From NCBI GenBank assembly GCA_016720905.1, contig JADKJT010000014.1, forward strand, positions 1-64,000: a stretch of DNA of 64,000 nucleotides, given 5' to 3'. Shown one piece after another: positions 8,882 through 17,920 of this stretch. Under the pieces are notes generated by a model. That model saw nothing but the letters and a program-made list of their open reading frames with translations. It was not told the DNA's origin and searched no databases. The position numbers and the translations under genes are program-made. The DNA is from Gemmatimonadaceae bacterium. GTDB taxonomy: Bacteria > Gemmatimonadota > Gemmatimonadetes > Gemmatimonadales > Gemmatimonadaceae. The first letter of the stretch is position 1, and each line of letters opens with the position of its first letter.

Positions 8882-10089
8882 TGCCGACCTTCATCATGAA
8901 TCCCATCACGCGCCGCCTGGCGGCCGCGATCACAACCGCTGCGGTGCTCGGCGCCTGCAGTTTCGAAGTCACCAACCCGGGACCGTTGCTGGACGAGGAT
9001 CTCAACACGCCGTCGGCCATGCCCGCGCTCGTAAATGGCATGGGCGGTGATCTGTCCAACGCGATCGGCAACTACATCACACGAGGCGCGTTGGCCGGAC
9101 TTGAGTTGTACCACTCCGGCAATTTCGCCGCCGAACGCAAATTCAACGCCGGAACTGTTGGCGCTGAAGATGTGAACGGCGACTGGGCGCGCATGCAGAC
9201 GGCGCGTTTCGTGGCGGAAAATGGCCTGACGCGCATGAAGACCGTGTTGGGCACGGCGTTCGAGACAAACGCCAATACACCGCGCGCCTATCTCTATGCC
9301 GGATTCGCCAACCGATTCCTCGGCGAAAACGTGTGTGAAGCTGTCATCGATGGCGGCGCACGACAGCCCAGCACCATCCACTTCGTGCGGGCGGAAAGCC
9401 TGTTCACCCGTGCGCTCACCGTGGCCACGGCGATCAACAACACCGCGTTGGTGAATGCGGCGCTGGCCGGCCGCGCGCAGGTGCGCGCGTGGCAGGGCAA
9501 GTGGACGGAAGCCGCCGCCGACGCGGCGCTGGTGCCAACGGCCTTCCGGCACAACGCCGTCTTCTCCACCAACACCGCGCGCGAAAACCTCGATCTCGCC
9601 ACGCAAACCATCAGCCGTCGCGAAGTTACGGTCTGGAACACGGTGTGGGTGACCGATCGCGATACGCGCACGCCGTACGATACCGTCAAGACCGGATCGG
9701 CCATCACCAAGGGTCAGGACGGCGCCACCAACTTCTTCCGCCAGAAGAAGTACCTCACACTGGGCGATGCGGTGCCGCTGGCAAAGGGAACCGAGATGCT
9801 GCTCATTCGCGCGGAAGCCGCACTGCGCGCGAACGATGTCACTAACACCATGACGCTCATCAATCAGGAGCGCGCCTCGTTCACGTTGCCCGCGCTCACG
9901 GCCACGACGGTCGATCAGGCCTGGGTCATTCTGCAGCGCGAACGCGGCGCCGTGTTGTGGCTGGAAGGACGTCGCCTGTGGGACCTGCGGCGCTGGTTGG
10001 CCGAAAGCAAGAGCACGGCGTTGCAGGGTCGCAGCACCTGCATCCCCATCAGCCAGGAAGAGCTGGCCGTCAATCAGAACCTCAAGTAA
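8881..10089 (+). CDS. RagB/SusD-family nutrient-binding lipoprotein
   Basis: A 402-residue surface lipoprotein (lipobox VLGAC, with Cys near residue 22) that forms the lid and substrate-binding partner of the SusC transporter encoded just upstream. The C-terminal part shows the family signature AWVILQRERGAVLWLEGRRLWDLRRW. The start ATG overlaps the SusC stop by one base, so the two are translated together. No glycan-degrading enzyme is adjacent, so the substrate may be a peptide or polyphenol rather than a polysaccharide. That point is inference. Transcription ends at a strong hairpin 14 nt after the stop. Confidence 0.9.
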   Translation: MPTFIMNPITRRLAAAITTAAVLGACSFEVTNPGPLLDEDLNTPSAMPALVNGMGGDLSNAIGNYITRGALAGLELYHSGNFAAERKFNAGTVGAEDVNGDWARMQTARFVAENGLTRMKTVLGTAFETNANTPRAYLYAGFANRFLGENVCEAVIDGGARQPSTIHFVRAESLFTRALTVATAINNTALVNAALAGRAQVRAWQGKWTEAAADAALVPTAFRHNAVFSTNTARENLDLATQTISRREVTVWNTVWVTDRDTRTPYDTVKTGSAITKGQDGATNFFRQKKYLTLGDAVPLAKGTEMLLIRAEAALRANDVTNTMTLINQERASFTLPALTATTVDQAWVILQRERGAVLWLEGRRLWDLRRWLAESKSTALQGRSTCIPISQEELAVNQNLK

Positions 10090-10102
10090 GTCCGCAGGCA
10101 AT

Positions 10103-10145
10103 CACGTCGGGCCCGGTCGCTGATACAGCGGCCGGGCCCGACGTG
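10103..10145. terminator. Strong hairpin between convergent genes
   Basis: Arms cacgtcgggcccgg (10103-10116) and ccgggcccgacgtg (10132-10145) form a perfect 14-bp stem between the SusD-like gene and the convergent gamma-glutamyltransferase gene. The position fits a bidirectional terminator. Confidence 0.75.
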
Positions 10146-10147
10146 CG

Positions 10148-11824
10148 TCAATGACCAACCGCCATGCCGTCCTTGCGCGGATCCGATCCGCCCACGTAGC
10201 CCTTGAGCAGTTTCACGATAGCCTGCGCGCCGCCAAACTGCGTGCGACGCTCGTCGGTGATCTCGTGACCCATGGCCTTGAGCGCCGCGCGCACCTCGTC
10301 GGTAATCGGCGCTTCCAGCGCCACCTGCAAACCGTTCAGGTGACGGAATCGCGCCACATCAATGGCCTGCTGCACATCCATGCCGAACACCAGCATGTTC
10401 AGCAGCATCTGCACATGCCCCTGCGCCTGCATCGCGCCGCCCATCACGCCGTAACTCATCCACGGCAATTCCGTCCCGTCGACACTCGTCTTCGTCACGA
10501 ACGCGGGAATAAGCGTATGGAACGGACGCTTTCCCGGCGCCACCGTATTGGGGAGTCCCGGCTCCAGCGAAAATCCCGCGCCGCGATCATGTAGCGCGAA
10601 TCCCGTTCCCGGCACCACAATGCCCGAGCCGAACTCGTCGTACAGGGAATTGATGAACGACACCATGTTGCCGGCACTGTCAGCCACCGTGAGGTAAATG
10701 GTTTCACTCGACGTGCGCAGCGGTCCCGGTTCCATGCGCGCCTGCGCCTTGTTCGCGTCGATATGACCACGACGCTCGGCGATGAACGCGTCGTCCAACA
10801 TGCGCGCCGGCGGCATCGCCAAGTGGTCCGCGTCGCCCACATACCGCGTGAGATCGGCGTAGGCCAGCTTCTTCGCTTCAATGAGATGATGCAGATACGG
10901 GGCCGAGTTGTGACCCATTGCCTTGAGATCGTAGGGCTCGAGAATGCGCAGCATCTCCAGCGCCGCGATCCCCTGATTGTTGGGCGGCAGCTCCCACAAC
11001 CGATAACCCTTGAACGGCACGGACATCGGCGTCACCCAGTTGGGCGCGTTGTTCTTCAGGTCGTCAATCGTGAGAAAGCCACCCAGCGCCTTCACGCGCG
11101 CCACCAGCCGCTGTCCCAGCGGTCCGCCGTACAACGTGGATGGTCCCACGCGCGCAATTTCGCGCAGCGTACGCGCGTAGTCCGGATTACGAAACCACTC
11201 GCCGGCCACGGGCGCCTTGCCGTTTGGCAAGAACGTGGCTTTCGCGCCCGAGTCGCGAGCCAATAGCGCGGCTTGACCGGCCCAGTCGTCGGCAATTACC
11301 GGTGTCAGCGGAAAGCCCCCATCGGCATAACGAATGGCCGGCTGCAGCGTGGCCGCCAGCGTCATCGTGCCGTACTTGGTCAGCAGTGTCTGCCATCCGG
11401 CCAGCGCGCCTGGCACGGTGATGGTCTCCACGCCGCGTGGAATGTTGCGCGTGCGTCCGCGCTTGATCAGCTCGTCGCGTGTCATCAGCGACCCCGCGCG
11501 TCCACTCGCATTCAGCGCAACCAGTCGCTTCTCCTTGGCAATCCAGATCAGCGCGAACATGTCGCCGCCAATACCGGTCATCATGGGTTCGGTCACGCTC
11601 AACACGGCCGCTGCGGTCACTGCCGCATCAATGGCGTTGCCGCCACGCTGTAACACGGCAATGCCGGCCGCCGAAGCCAACGGCTGACTGGTGGCCACCA
11701 TGCCGTTGGGCGCGTACACTGGCGAGCGGCCGGCCAGCGACAGGGGACGCTGCGCACCAACCACGCACAGCGGAGTGAGCAACACTGCGGCGAAACCAGC
11801 CGCGCTTGGGACAGAAAATCGCAT
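10148..11824 (-). CDS. Gamma-glutamyltransferase family protein
   Basis: A 558-residue exported Ntn-hydrolase with an N-terminal signal peptide (ending near VVGAQ). These enzymes self-cleave at a Thr to form large and small subunits and then transfer or hydrolyse gamma-glutamyl groups, for example from glutathione, in the periplasm. Visible motifs are GGNAIDAAVTAAAVL near the start, TGIGGDMFAL, the processing and nucleophile region ETIYLTVADSAGN, and the late PFHTLIPAF. The nucleophile region is TIYLTVAD rather than TTHxSVVD, a variant found in GGT-like family members, so the substrate may differ from glutathione. It is a single gene, convergent with the SusCD pair. Confidence 0.88.
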   Translation of the reverse strand: MRFSVPSAAGFAAVLLTPLCVVGAQRPLSLAGRSPVYAPNGMVATSQPLASAAGIAVLQRGGNAIDAAVTAAAVLSVTEPMMTGIGGDMFALIWIAKEKRLVALNASGRAGSLMTRDELIKRGRTRNIPRGVETITVPGALAGWQTLLTKYGTMTLAATLQPAIRYADGGFPLTPVIADDWAGQAALLARDSGAKATFLPNGKAPVAGEWFRNPDYARTLREIARVGPSTLYGGPLGQRLVARVKALGGFLTIDDLKNNAPNWVTPMSVPFKGYRLWELPPNNQGIAALEMLRILEPYDLKAMGHNSAPYLHHLIEAKKLAYADLTRYVGDADHLAMPPARMLDDAFIAERRGHIDANKAQARMEPGPLRTSSETIYLTVADSAGNMVSFINSLYDEFGSGIVVPGTGFALHDRGAGFSLEPGLPNTVAPGKRPFHTLIPAFVTKTSVDGTELPWMSYGVMGGAMQAQGHVQMLLNMLVFGMDVQQAIDVARFRHLNGLQVALEAPITDEVRAALKAMGHEITDERRTQFGGAQAIVKLLKGYVGGSDPRKDGMAVGH

Positions 11825-11881
11825 ACGCAGGTCCGGAGAAGGGGGTTCCCTATTCTCGCCCGCTCAGCGTTCCTGCGCTAC

Positions 11882-12325
11882 TCAGTCCTTCCGGACAATC
11901 CTCAACGTGGCTCGGTAGGCACCCGCCGGAATCGGATCCAGTGTCACTGGTGCCGGCGTCACGGCCACTAATTGCACCACGAAGTGATCAATCGTGCCGG
12001 TGTCCTTGTTCGTCAGCGTCTCCAGCGGAATGTCGCGAGATCCGGCCGACGACGTGGCCCGCAACGCGATGCGCACGCTACCGCCCCATATGCACTGAAT
12101 GAGCGCATTGGTGGGGCAGCGCGATTCGCTGGTGACCCCCACGAAGGTGAGCGTCAGGGCTCCTGTATTCACGACCACGGATTCGCCCGGCGCGAGCGTG
12201 AAGTCCGTTCCCAGCGGCACGGTGGAGGCCGGCGCAGTGGGAAGGGTCAACACGTCGCGCGCGGGCGAATTGCAGGCGGAGGCCGCCAGCAACACCGCAA
12301 ACGGGAGGACAATGCCGAGTCGCAT
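11882..12325 (-). CDS. Small lipoprotein with a Cys/Trp motif
   Basis: 147 residues with lipoprotein signal LLAASAC. The mature part is a beta-rich single domain. It contains FTLAPGESVVV and a SRCPTNALIQCIWGG segment, a Cys-Pro...Cys-x-Trp pattern that recurs in uncharacterised secreted proteins of soil bacteria. The two Cys may form a disulfide. No function can be assigned. It is upstream of and divergent from the PGM1-like gene. Confidence 0.65.
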   Translation of the reverse strand: MRLGIVLPFAVLLAASACNSPARDVLTLPTAPASTVPLGTDFTLAPGESVVVNTGALTLTFVGVTSESRCPTNALIQCIWGGSVRIALRATSSAGSRDIPLETLTNKDTGTIDHFVVQLVAVTPAPVTLDPIPAGAYRATLRIVRKD

Positions 12326-12404
12326 GTGTGAATAACAGCGCTCCGGGCGTTGCCGTCACTCACCGTCCAGCCCTTGTTCGCCCTTCCTGGCGACTCCATC
12401 ATCA

Positions 12405-14093
12405 ATGGGACTGACGGGTGCGACCTCCCACCGTCGGCACTTCACGCGAGGCCCCCGTGCAGCGTCTTCCCGAAACACCGGCCGTCGATCCGCGCTACAT
12501 CCCCGCCGTCGACCCACATACCGATCCGGCCCCCGCTCGGCGGAAGAACTGCAGCGCTTCGCCGAGTTGCAGCGGCGGCTGCCGTCGCTGTTCACGCGCG
12601 TGTTTCTCGATCACCACGCGCCGCAAACCATCGTCGTCATCCCCAGCCTCACACTCGATGGCGCCGAACTGCGCAAGCTGGTTGGCGCCACGCACTACGA
12701 AGAGCGCCTGTTGTGCCTGCTCATGTTGCTGCGGTTTCCACGCGCCAACATGGTGTACGTCACCAGCGAGCCGCTCTCGCCGACGATCGTCGACTACTAT
12801 CTGCATCTCCTGCCCGGCGTCCCGCCCGGGCACGCATTGCCACGACTCACGCTGCTGTCGTGCCACGACCAATCATCCGACACCCTCACCGCCAAAATCC
12901 TCGGACGGTCCACACTCGTCGATCGCATCAAGGCCATGATCCCCGACCCCATGTCGGCGCACATGACCTGCTTCAACGTCACGCCGCTTGAACGCACCCT
13001 CGCCGTGCGCCTCGGCATTCCCATCTACGGCTGCGATCCGGCGCTCGCCCACCTGGGCACCAAGAGCGGCAGTCGCGAAACGTTTCGCCGAGCGGGTGTG
13101 CCGTTGCCGGAAGGACACGAGCACCTGCGCGATGCGCGCGACATCGCGCATGCATTGGCCGATCTCAAGCGCCACGATCCCTCGCTGCGCAAGGCGATGA
13201 TCAAGTTGAACGACGGCTTCTCTGGCGAAGGCAATGCCGTCTTTTCGTTTGATGGCGTGCCCGTTTCCGCCGTGCGCGCCGACAGTGCCGATGCACTGAT
13301 ACGATGGGTGCAGAACAGATGTCACGCGCGGGTACACTGTGTCGCCGAGGGCGAATCGTGGGAATCGTTCGCGGGCAAGTTCGCCACCATGGGCGGCATC
13401 GTTGAAGCATTCGTGCCGGGTGAAGTAGTGCGCTCGCCGTCCGTGCAGTGTCGCATCGATCCACTGGGACATGCGAGTGTCATCGCCACTCACGATCAGC
13501 TGCTGGGCGGATCGTCCGGTCAGGTGTACCTCGGCTGCACCTTCCCGGCCAACCACGCGTACACCGCCAGTCTGCACGCGCATGGCCTGAGTGTGGCGCG
13601 GGTGCTGGCCAGCGACGGCGTTTTGGCGCGTTTCGCCGTGGATTTCATGTGCGTCCGGCACGCAGATGCGTGGCAAACCACGGCTATCGAGATCAACCTG
13701 CGAAAGGGCGGCACCACGCACCCATTTCTCATGCTGGAGTTTCTCACCGACGGCGTGTACGACACTGCGTCAGGCGTCTATCGCACCCACAACGGACTCA
13801 CCTGCTGCTATCACGCCACCGACAATCTGCAGGAGCCGGCCTTTGTCGGCCTCACGCCCCCGGAGTTGATAGACATTGCGGTGAACAACGACCTCCATTT
13901 TGATGCCACCACGCAGGAGGGGGTGATGTTCCACCTCATTGGCGCGCTGCAGGAGTTCGGCAAACTCGGCACAATCTGCGTGGGCCGCACGCATGAGCGT
14001 GCTGAGGAGTACTACGACAGGACGGTGGAGGTGCTGGAGCGGGAGACGTCCCGTCGGATCCCTCCGCGCCCGATCGCACCTCGCGCCGATTGA
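12405..14093 (+). CDS. PGM1-related ATP-grasp peptide ligase-like protein
   Basis: Up to 562 residues. After an uncertain N-terminus the protein shows the layout of peptide ligase PGM1-type proteins: a pre-ATP-grasp domain (VVIPSLTLDGAELRK), an ATP-grasp core (MIKLNDGFSGEGNAVF, VEAFVPGEVVRSPSVQ, AIEINLRKGGTTHPF) and a short C-terminal PGM1 domain (FHLIGALQEFGKLG). ATP-grasp ligases join carboxylates to amines through acyl-phosphates, and PGM1 makes a peptide bond in pheganomycin. The substrate here is unknown. The first 45 residues look out of frame. A frame starting near 12,456 (VQRLPETPAVDP) reads more naturally and would join the main frame if one base changed near a CCCCC run at about 12,533. 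The real start is therefore unresolved. Confidence 0.78.
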   Translation: MGLTGATSHRRHFTRGPRAASSRNTGRRSALHPRRRPTYRSGPRSAEELQRFAELQRRLPSLFTRVFLDHHAPQTIVVIPSLTLDGAELRKLVGATHYEERLLCLLMLLRFPRANMVYVTSEPLSPTIVDYYLHLLPGVPPGHALPRLTLLSCHDQSSDTLTAKILGRSTLVDRIKAMIPDPMSAHMTCFNVTPLERTLAVRLGIPIYGCDPALAHLGTKSGSRETFRRAGVPLPEGHEHLRDARDIAHALADLKRHDPSLRKAMIKLNDGFSGEGNAVFSFDGVPVSAVRADSADALIRWVQNRCHARVHCVAEGESWESFAGKFATMGGIVEAFVPGEVVRSPSVQCRIDPLGHASVIATHDQLLGGSSGQVYLGCTFPANHAYTASLHAHGLSVARVLASDGVLARFAVDFMCVRHADAWQTTAIEINLRKGGTTHPFLMLEFLTDGVYDTASGVYRTHNGLTCCYHATDNLQEPAFVGLTPPELIDIAVNNDLHFDATTQEGVMFHLIGALQEFGKLGTICVGRTHERAEEYYDRTVEVLERETSRRIPPRPIAPRAD

Positions 14094-14248
14094 CGGCCGT
14101 TTGGGAATATCTGGGAATAGCGGGATCTCATGACGCTCTTTATATATTAAACAGGAATATGGATCTCTAGACAGCCTGGAATAATCAGGCGCCATAGTCC
14201 CATTTGTCTAATAAGTAGCACAAAGGGCTCTCCCAACCATAGATCCTG

Positions 14249-15469
14249 ATGCCAGGCCGCTTGAGTCGACGAATCTGGGCGCATGATCCCACCATCCACG
14301 CACCCGCCAAATACAAGCGCGCGTGTGGGTACGAGGCGTTTATTCCGGATGACATGTCGTCATTGGTGCTGCAGCTCAACGGAACCTTGGCCGGTCTGGT
14401 CGCTGAGGCTGAACTCTCCATCCGGGCACTCAATGACGATGGTGGGCACGCCCTCCTTCCGCTCGCCCGCCTGCTGCTACGTACCGAAGCCATCGCCTCC
14501 TCAAAGGTCGAGGGCATGCAACTGGGAGTCCGTGAGCTCGCGCGCGCGGAAGCGCGGTCAGAATCAGGCAGCACCGCGAGTCCAACGGCCATCGAGCTCA
14601 TCGCGAACATCGACGCCATGGTGCTGGCCGTGGACAAGGCTGCCGAGGTCGAGCGGTTTGGCGTACCAGAGATCGTGGCCATTCACATGCAATTGTTCGA
14701 ACGCACCACTCAACGAGCCATTGCTGGACGTATTCGCGAAACGCAGAACTGGATCGGTGGCAACGACTACAATCCGTGCGGCGCTGACTTTGTGCCACCG
14801 CCGCCCGACCATGTGGACCGACTGTTAACCGATCTCTGCGCGGCGATCCACGACGAGACGCTGTCCCCCTTGGTGCAGGCGGCGCTGGTGCATGCGCAGT
14901 TCGAAACCATTCACCCGTTTCTTGACGGGAACGGGCGAACCGGGCGCGCACTGGTGCAAGTCATCCTACGTCGCCGGGGTATTGCCCCACGATTCCTGCC
15001 GCCCCTCAGCGTCATCTTCGCAGGCGCCAAGGATCGCTACATCACCGGACTGACAAAGTTTCGCGGCGATGCCGTCAACGATTGGATCGAGCACTTCGCC
15101 GTCGCCACTCTCCGGGCGACACGTCTCGCACGCGCGTACATGGACGCCGTGCGCATATTGCAAGCGGGCTGGCGCGCACAGTTGCGCGCCTCACGACACA
15201 ACCCCCGAGCCGATGCCGCGGTGTGGTTGATCATTGATCACTTGCCCGCGCACCCCATGATCACTGCACCTGTTGCCACGGCGATCACGCTGCGCGCTTC
15301 CGGGCGCATCTACGAAGGCATTGACCAACTGGTAGACGTTGGCGTTCTCGTGCCGCTGTCGGAGGGCAAGCGCAATCGCTGCTGGGAAGCGGTGGGACTC
15401 CTGGACTTGATTGCCGGCCTGGAAGCCGGGGAATTGCCGGCGATACGCGATACCAACACCTCAAACTGA
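14249..15469 (+). CDS. Fic family protein (class II, self-inhibited)
   Basis: 406 residues: Fic_N region, Fic core and a C-terminal winged-helix-like part. The catalytic motif HPFLDGNGRTGR is complete at residues 222-233. Fic enzymes usually transfer AMP to Tyr/Ser/Thr of target proteins. An inhibitory-helix motif SSKVEG (residues 84-89, matching S/TxxxE-G/N) precedes the core, which marks a class II auto-inhibited enzyme. No separate antitoxin is needed or seen. The 155 bases upstream (14,094-14,248) are AT-rich with a tttatatattaaa stretch that may hold the promoter. The gene lies just outside the island, and its terminator was once downstream of tRNA-Phe. Confidence 0.88.
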   Translation: MPGRLSRRIWAHDPTIHAPAKYKRACGYEAFIPDDMSSLVLQLNGTLAGLVAEAELSIRALNDDGGHALLPLARLLLRTEAIASSKVEGMQLGVRELARAEARSESGSTASPTAIELIANIDAMVLAVDKAAEVERFGVPEIVAIHMQLFERTTQRAIAGRIRETQNWIGGNDYNPCGADFVPPPPDHVDRLLTDLCAAIHDETLSPLVQAALVHAQFETIHPFLDGNGRTGRALVQVILRRRGIAPRFLPPLSVIFAGAKDRYITGLTKFRGDAVNDWIEHFAVATLRATRLARAYMDAVRILQAGWRAQLRASRHNPRADAAVWLIIDHLPAHPMITAPVATAITLRASGRIYEGIDQLVDVGVLVPLSEGKRNRCWEAVGLLDLIAGLEAGELPAIRDTNTSN

Positions 15470-15502
15470 ACGCGGACCCGAATGATAGTTCGGGTCCGCG
15501 TT
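15469..15502. terminator. Terminator hairpin after fic, facing the old tRNA-Phe end
   Basis: Arms aacgcggacccgaa (15469-15482) and ttcgggtccgcgtt (15489-15502) form a perfect 14-bp stem with a 6-nt loop. It starts at the last base of the fic stop codon. Before island insertion it would have lain about 30 bp downstream of the 3' end of tRNA-Phe, so it probably served both genes. Confidence 0.75.
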
Positions 15503-15534
15503 CTGCAGATCGTTGATGCGCGTTGTGTTGTCGT

Positions 15535-15582
15535 GCAGTGGCTAGGGAGGGAATTGAACCCCCGACACGCGGATTTTCAGTC
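15535..15582. repeat. attL: 48-bp copy of the tRNA-Phe 3' half
   Basis: Bases 15535-15582 are identical to 37585-37632, which contains the 3' part of tRNA-Phe from the anticodon loop to the acceptor end. The remaining 5' half of the tRNA is absent here, so this is not a functional tRNA gene. A direct repeat of a tRNA 3' end at both borders is the standard footprint of tyrosine-recombinase integration. Confidence 0.93.
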
Positions 15583-16044
15583 TTCGGCTTGTCGATGCCA
15601 GATAGTTCTCGAGTCTTCCTAAGTTGTTGCTAGATTTGGGATTATGACGAGATGACTGGCGAGCGAGATTCCCGCAGGTTGCCGAGAATTCCCGCGGTTT
15701 CTCTGCTCGACTACACCGGAACTACACCAGTTCTCGCTCTGCACGACGGGCACCATCGTCAGCGGTCTCGCCCTTCGGATCTGAGCGGCATGTAGCGACG
15801 CGAGCGTCAGCACGGAAGGATCATCCGTCCGGCGCATTGGGCTGCGTCCGCTATCCCGTTGAGCAAGCGAAAGCCCAGCGCACCGACTGCGAGGCCACAA
15901 CGGAGGACGATGGTTCAGGCCGGATACACAACGAGGTAGCTAGGCGCATTTTCTTGACCGAGATCTCGCTCGGCGCATGGCCATTCGCGGCGAAAACATG
16001 CAAGATAGACTTCGAAGGGTGACCTTCTAGCTCCGCGGGCTAAC
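15583..16044. other. Gene-poor stretch at the left end of the island
   Basis: No convincing gene is seen in 460 bases. Short frames (for example plus 15837-16022 and minus 15619-15900) lack family signals, good RBSs and coherent composition. The right border gctaac (16039-16044) duplicates the sequence after the adjacent IS. It probably holds decayed remains of earlier insertions. Confidence 0.5.
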
Positions 16045-17106
16045 TGTCGTTACCGGAGACGTTGTTCATAGCGAGGTAGCCTGTCCACTTGGCCATGTCG
16101 GCCACATGCTGGGGTTGTCGAGACCACCAGTACGTGAGCGCCAGAGGGCCAAGTGGACAGTCACAAGAATGCCCGGTTGGGCTTCGCAGGGCGAGTGTGT
16201 CTCGTCCAGCGCGTGCTCCAGGACGGGTGGAGTGGGGCCGAGACGGCCGCCGCCTTTCACATCAGCGAGCGGACGGTCTGGAAGTGGGTGGCGCGTTATC
16301 AGGCGGGCGAGCTGCCCGCGCTGCGTGATGCGTCGTCGCGACCACGGCACTCGCCGCGCCAGCTCACGCCGAGACTCGAGCGCCGGATCGTGGCGCTTCG
16401 CACGCAGCGGCTGACGGGCCCCCGCATCGCGGATCGGCTCGGCTTGCCCGTGTCGACCGTCGGCGATGTGCTCCGTCGACAGGGGCTCGGCTGCCTGCCC
16501 CCGCTGACGCCACCGCCGCCGATCATCCGCTACGAGCGCGAGCGGCCCGGCGAACTGCTCCACATCGACAGCAAGAAGCTCGGGCGTATCGAAGCGGGCA
16601 CCGTAGGCCATCGTATCACCGGCAATCGCGCGGTCCGAGGCCGCCGCCAAGCGACGGGCTGGGAGTACTTGCATGTCGCCATCGATGATGCCTCGCGCGT
16701 CGCGTATGCGGCGCTCTTGCCCGATGAGACGGCCGCGAGTGCCGTCGCGTTTCTCGAGCAAGCGCTCCGCTTCTTACACCGCCTGGGGATCGTCGTGGAG
16801 GCGGTGATGACCGACAATGCCTTCTGCTACACCCAGCGCACGTATGCCACGACGCTCGCGCAGCATGGGCTCCGACATCTCCGCACACGCCCGTATACGC
16901 CGCGCACCAATGGCAAAGCGGAGCGCTTCATCCAGACCGCACTCCGCGAATGGGCCTACGTCAAACCGTACCGCTCGTCGGCGCATCGCGCTGGCGCCCT
17001 CCCACCCTTTCTGACAACGTACAACACCATTCGACCCCACACCGCGCATGGCCGCATGCCACCGGTCAGTCGCCTCACCCTATGAACAACCTGTCCGGTA
17101 ACGACA
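16045..17106 (+). mobile_element. IS481-family insertion sequence, complete
   Basis: 1,062 bp with imperfect 26-bp terminal inverted repeats: 16045-16070 (starting tgtcgttaccgg) and 17081-17106 (ending ccggtaacgaca). It is flanked by a 6-bp direct repeat gctaac (16039-16044 and 17107-17112), the expected target duplication. It carries one intact transposase gene. It inserted into a palindromic attC-like site, so it arrived after the cassette array formed. Confidence 0.88.
16153..17085 (+). CDS. IS481-family transposase
   Basis: 310 residues: an N-terminal helix-turn-helix region (SGAETAAAFHISERTVWKWVARYQ within residues about 27-50), a second HTH (GPRIADRLGLPVSTVGDVL), and a DDE integrase core. 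The core residues are visible in HIDSKKLGRIE (first Asp), VMTDNAFCY (second Asp) and RTNGKAERFIQT (Glu). It cuts and joins the ends of the surrounding element. The frame is intact and fills most of the element, and the stop lies inside the right terminal repeat. Confidence 0.92.
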   Translation: MDSHKNARLGFAGRVCLVQRVLQDGWSGAETAAAFHISERTVWKWVARYQAGELPALRDASSRPRHSPRQLTPRLERRIVALRTQRLTGPRIADRLGLPVSTVGDVLRRQGLGCLPPLTPPPPIIRYERERPGELLHIDSKKLGRIEAGTVGHRITGNRAVRGRRQATGWEYLHVAIDDASRVAYAALLPDETAASAVAFLEQALRFLHRLGIVVEAVMTDNAFCYTQRTYATTLAQHGLRHLRTRPYTPRTNGKAERFIQTALREWAYVKPYRSSAHRAGALPPFLTTYNTIRPHTAHGRMPPVSRLTL

Positions 17107-17131
17107 GCTAACGCGCCAACCTCGCGTTAGC
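17107..17131. repeat. Short attC-like palindrome split by the IS
   Basis: gctaacgcg (17107-17115) and cgcgttagc (17123-17131) form a 9-bp perfect stem with a 7-nt loop. The outer GCTAAC and GTTAGC resemble the R'' and R' core boxes of integron attC sites, but the spacer is much shorter than usual. The IS481 element sits at its left arm. Confidence 0.45.
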
Positions 17132-17176
17132 TCGATCTACCGAATTGGCGTTAGCTGTTCATCAGATATTGCGACT

Positions 17177-17920
17177 ATGCCACTGACAAATTTTCAATTC
17201 AGCGCCAGCTATACATATCTCGATCAGGCACTCCGCGCGCGGTGGGATTCCTTTCGCGCGCTCGAGCGGGAAATGGACTCGTTCGTACCTCGGCCGGCCG
17301 ATGACTACCAGCCCAAGCGCGACCTAGAGTTAGCGCGCCTGCGAGTTTTAAACCCCGATCACGATCCCGATCAGCTCGCGGCATTTGTAGACAAGCAGAC
17401 AGAGTTTGCTTCTTCGCCGACATGGCAATTTCATGAGAGGTTTGACGCGCGACATATGGCAGAGTACGTCACCGTCACTGTCATCGCGCAAGCGCTCTCC
17501 GAAGCCTTGATCAATGCGGTGCTGGCTATCGGCCTAGCAAACGCCGGCTCAGCGGATCTATTTCCTCTGATCGAGCGAGCCGAGTTCAAGGACAAATGGC
17601 TGGCGGGGCCAAAGTCCTTCGCGCCGGGTTTCGAGTTCCCTAAAGGCTCGGCACTACACGAAACACTCGTCGCGCTGTCCAAGCAGCGGAACTCTCTTGC
17701 ACATCACAAAGTTCAGCTCTCAGTTGACGCCGAACAGGTTCTCGCAGGATCGAAGTTTGAGCGGCTACAGCTAACGGAGGAACGCAGCTGGTTTCGTAGA
17801 TACTTCAGCCTTCCGTACGACCTCGCTGAACTGGCACACAGGACCCTCCCGGACGTTCCGCTATTCGGCTTGCTGTCCGACAGGGCGCCGATTGAAAGAG
17901 CCCCGCAACATGACACCTAG
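17177..17920 (+). CDS. Cassette protein with HEPN-like motif
   Basis: This 247-residue, mostly helical, soluble protein has no known family that I can name with certainty. Residues RNSLAHH (in LSKQRNSLAHHKVQL, about residue 175) match the Rx4-6H motif of HEPN domains, which in many toxins and defence proteins form an RNase site. The gene is the first cassette of the integron-like array: its end overlaps an attC-like site that begins at 17915. Because cassette genes are often promoterless, expression may depend on neighbours. The HEPN assignment rests on a single motif and the helical context. Confidence 0.6.
   Translation: MPLTNFQFSASYTYLDQALRARWDSFRALEREMDSFVPRPADDYQPKRDLELARLRVLNPDHDPDQLAAFVDKQTEFASSPTWQFHERFDARHMAEYVTVTVIAQALSEALINAVLAIGLANAGSADLFPLIERAEFKDKWLAGPKSFAPGFEFPKGSALHETLVALSKQRNSLAHHKVQLSVDAEQVLAGSKFERLQLTEERSWFRRYFSLPYDLAELAHRTLPDVPLFGLLSDRAPIERAPQHDT

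Noticed and set aside
15541..15582. Second tRNA-Phe gene
   Set aside because: Only the 3' half is present; no 5' acceptor, D arm or full anticodon stem. It is attL.
16153..17085. Integron integrase for the cassette array
   Set aside because: The protein here is a DDE transposase, and the only tyrosine recombinase is the tRNA-linked remnant at 36654-37190, which lacks the extra domain of IntI.
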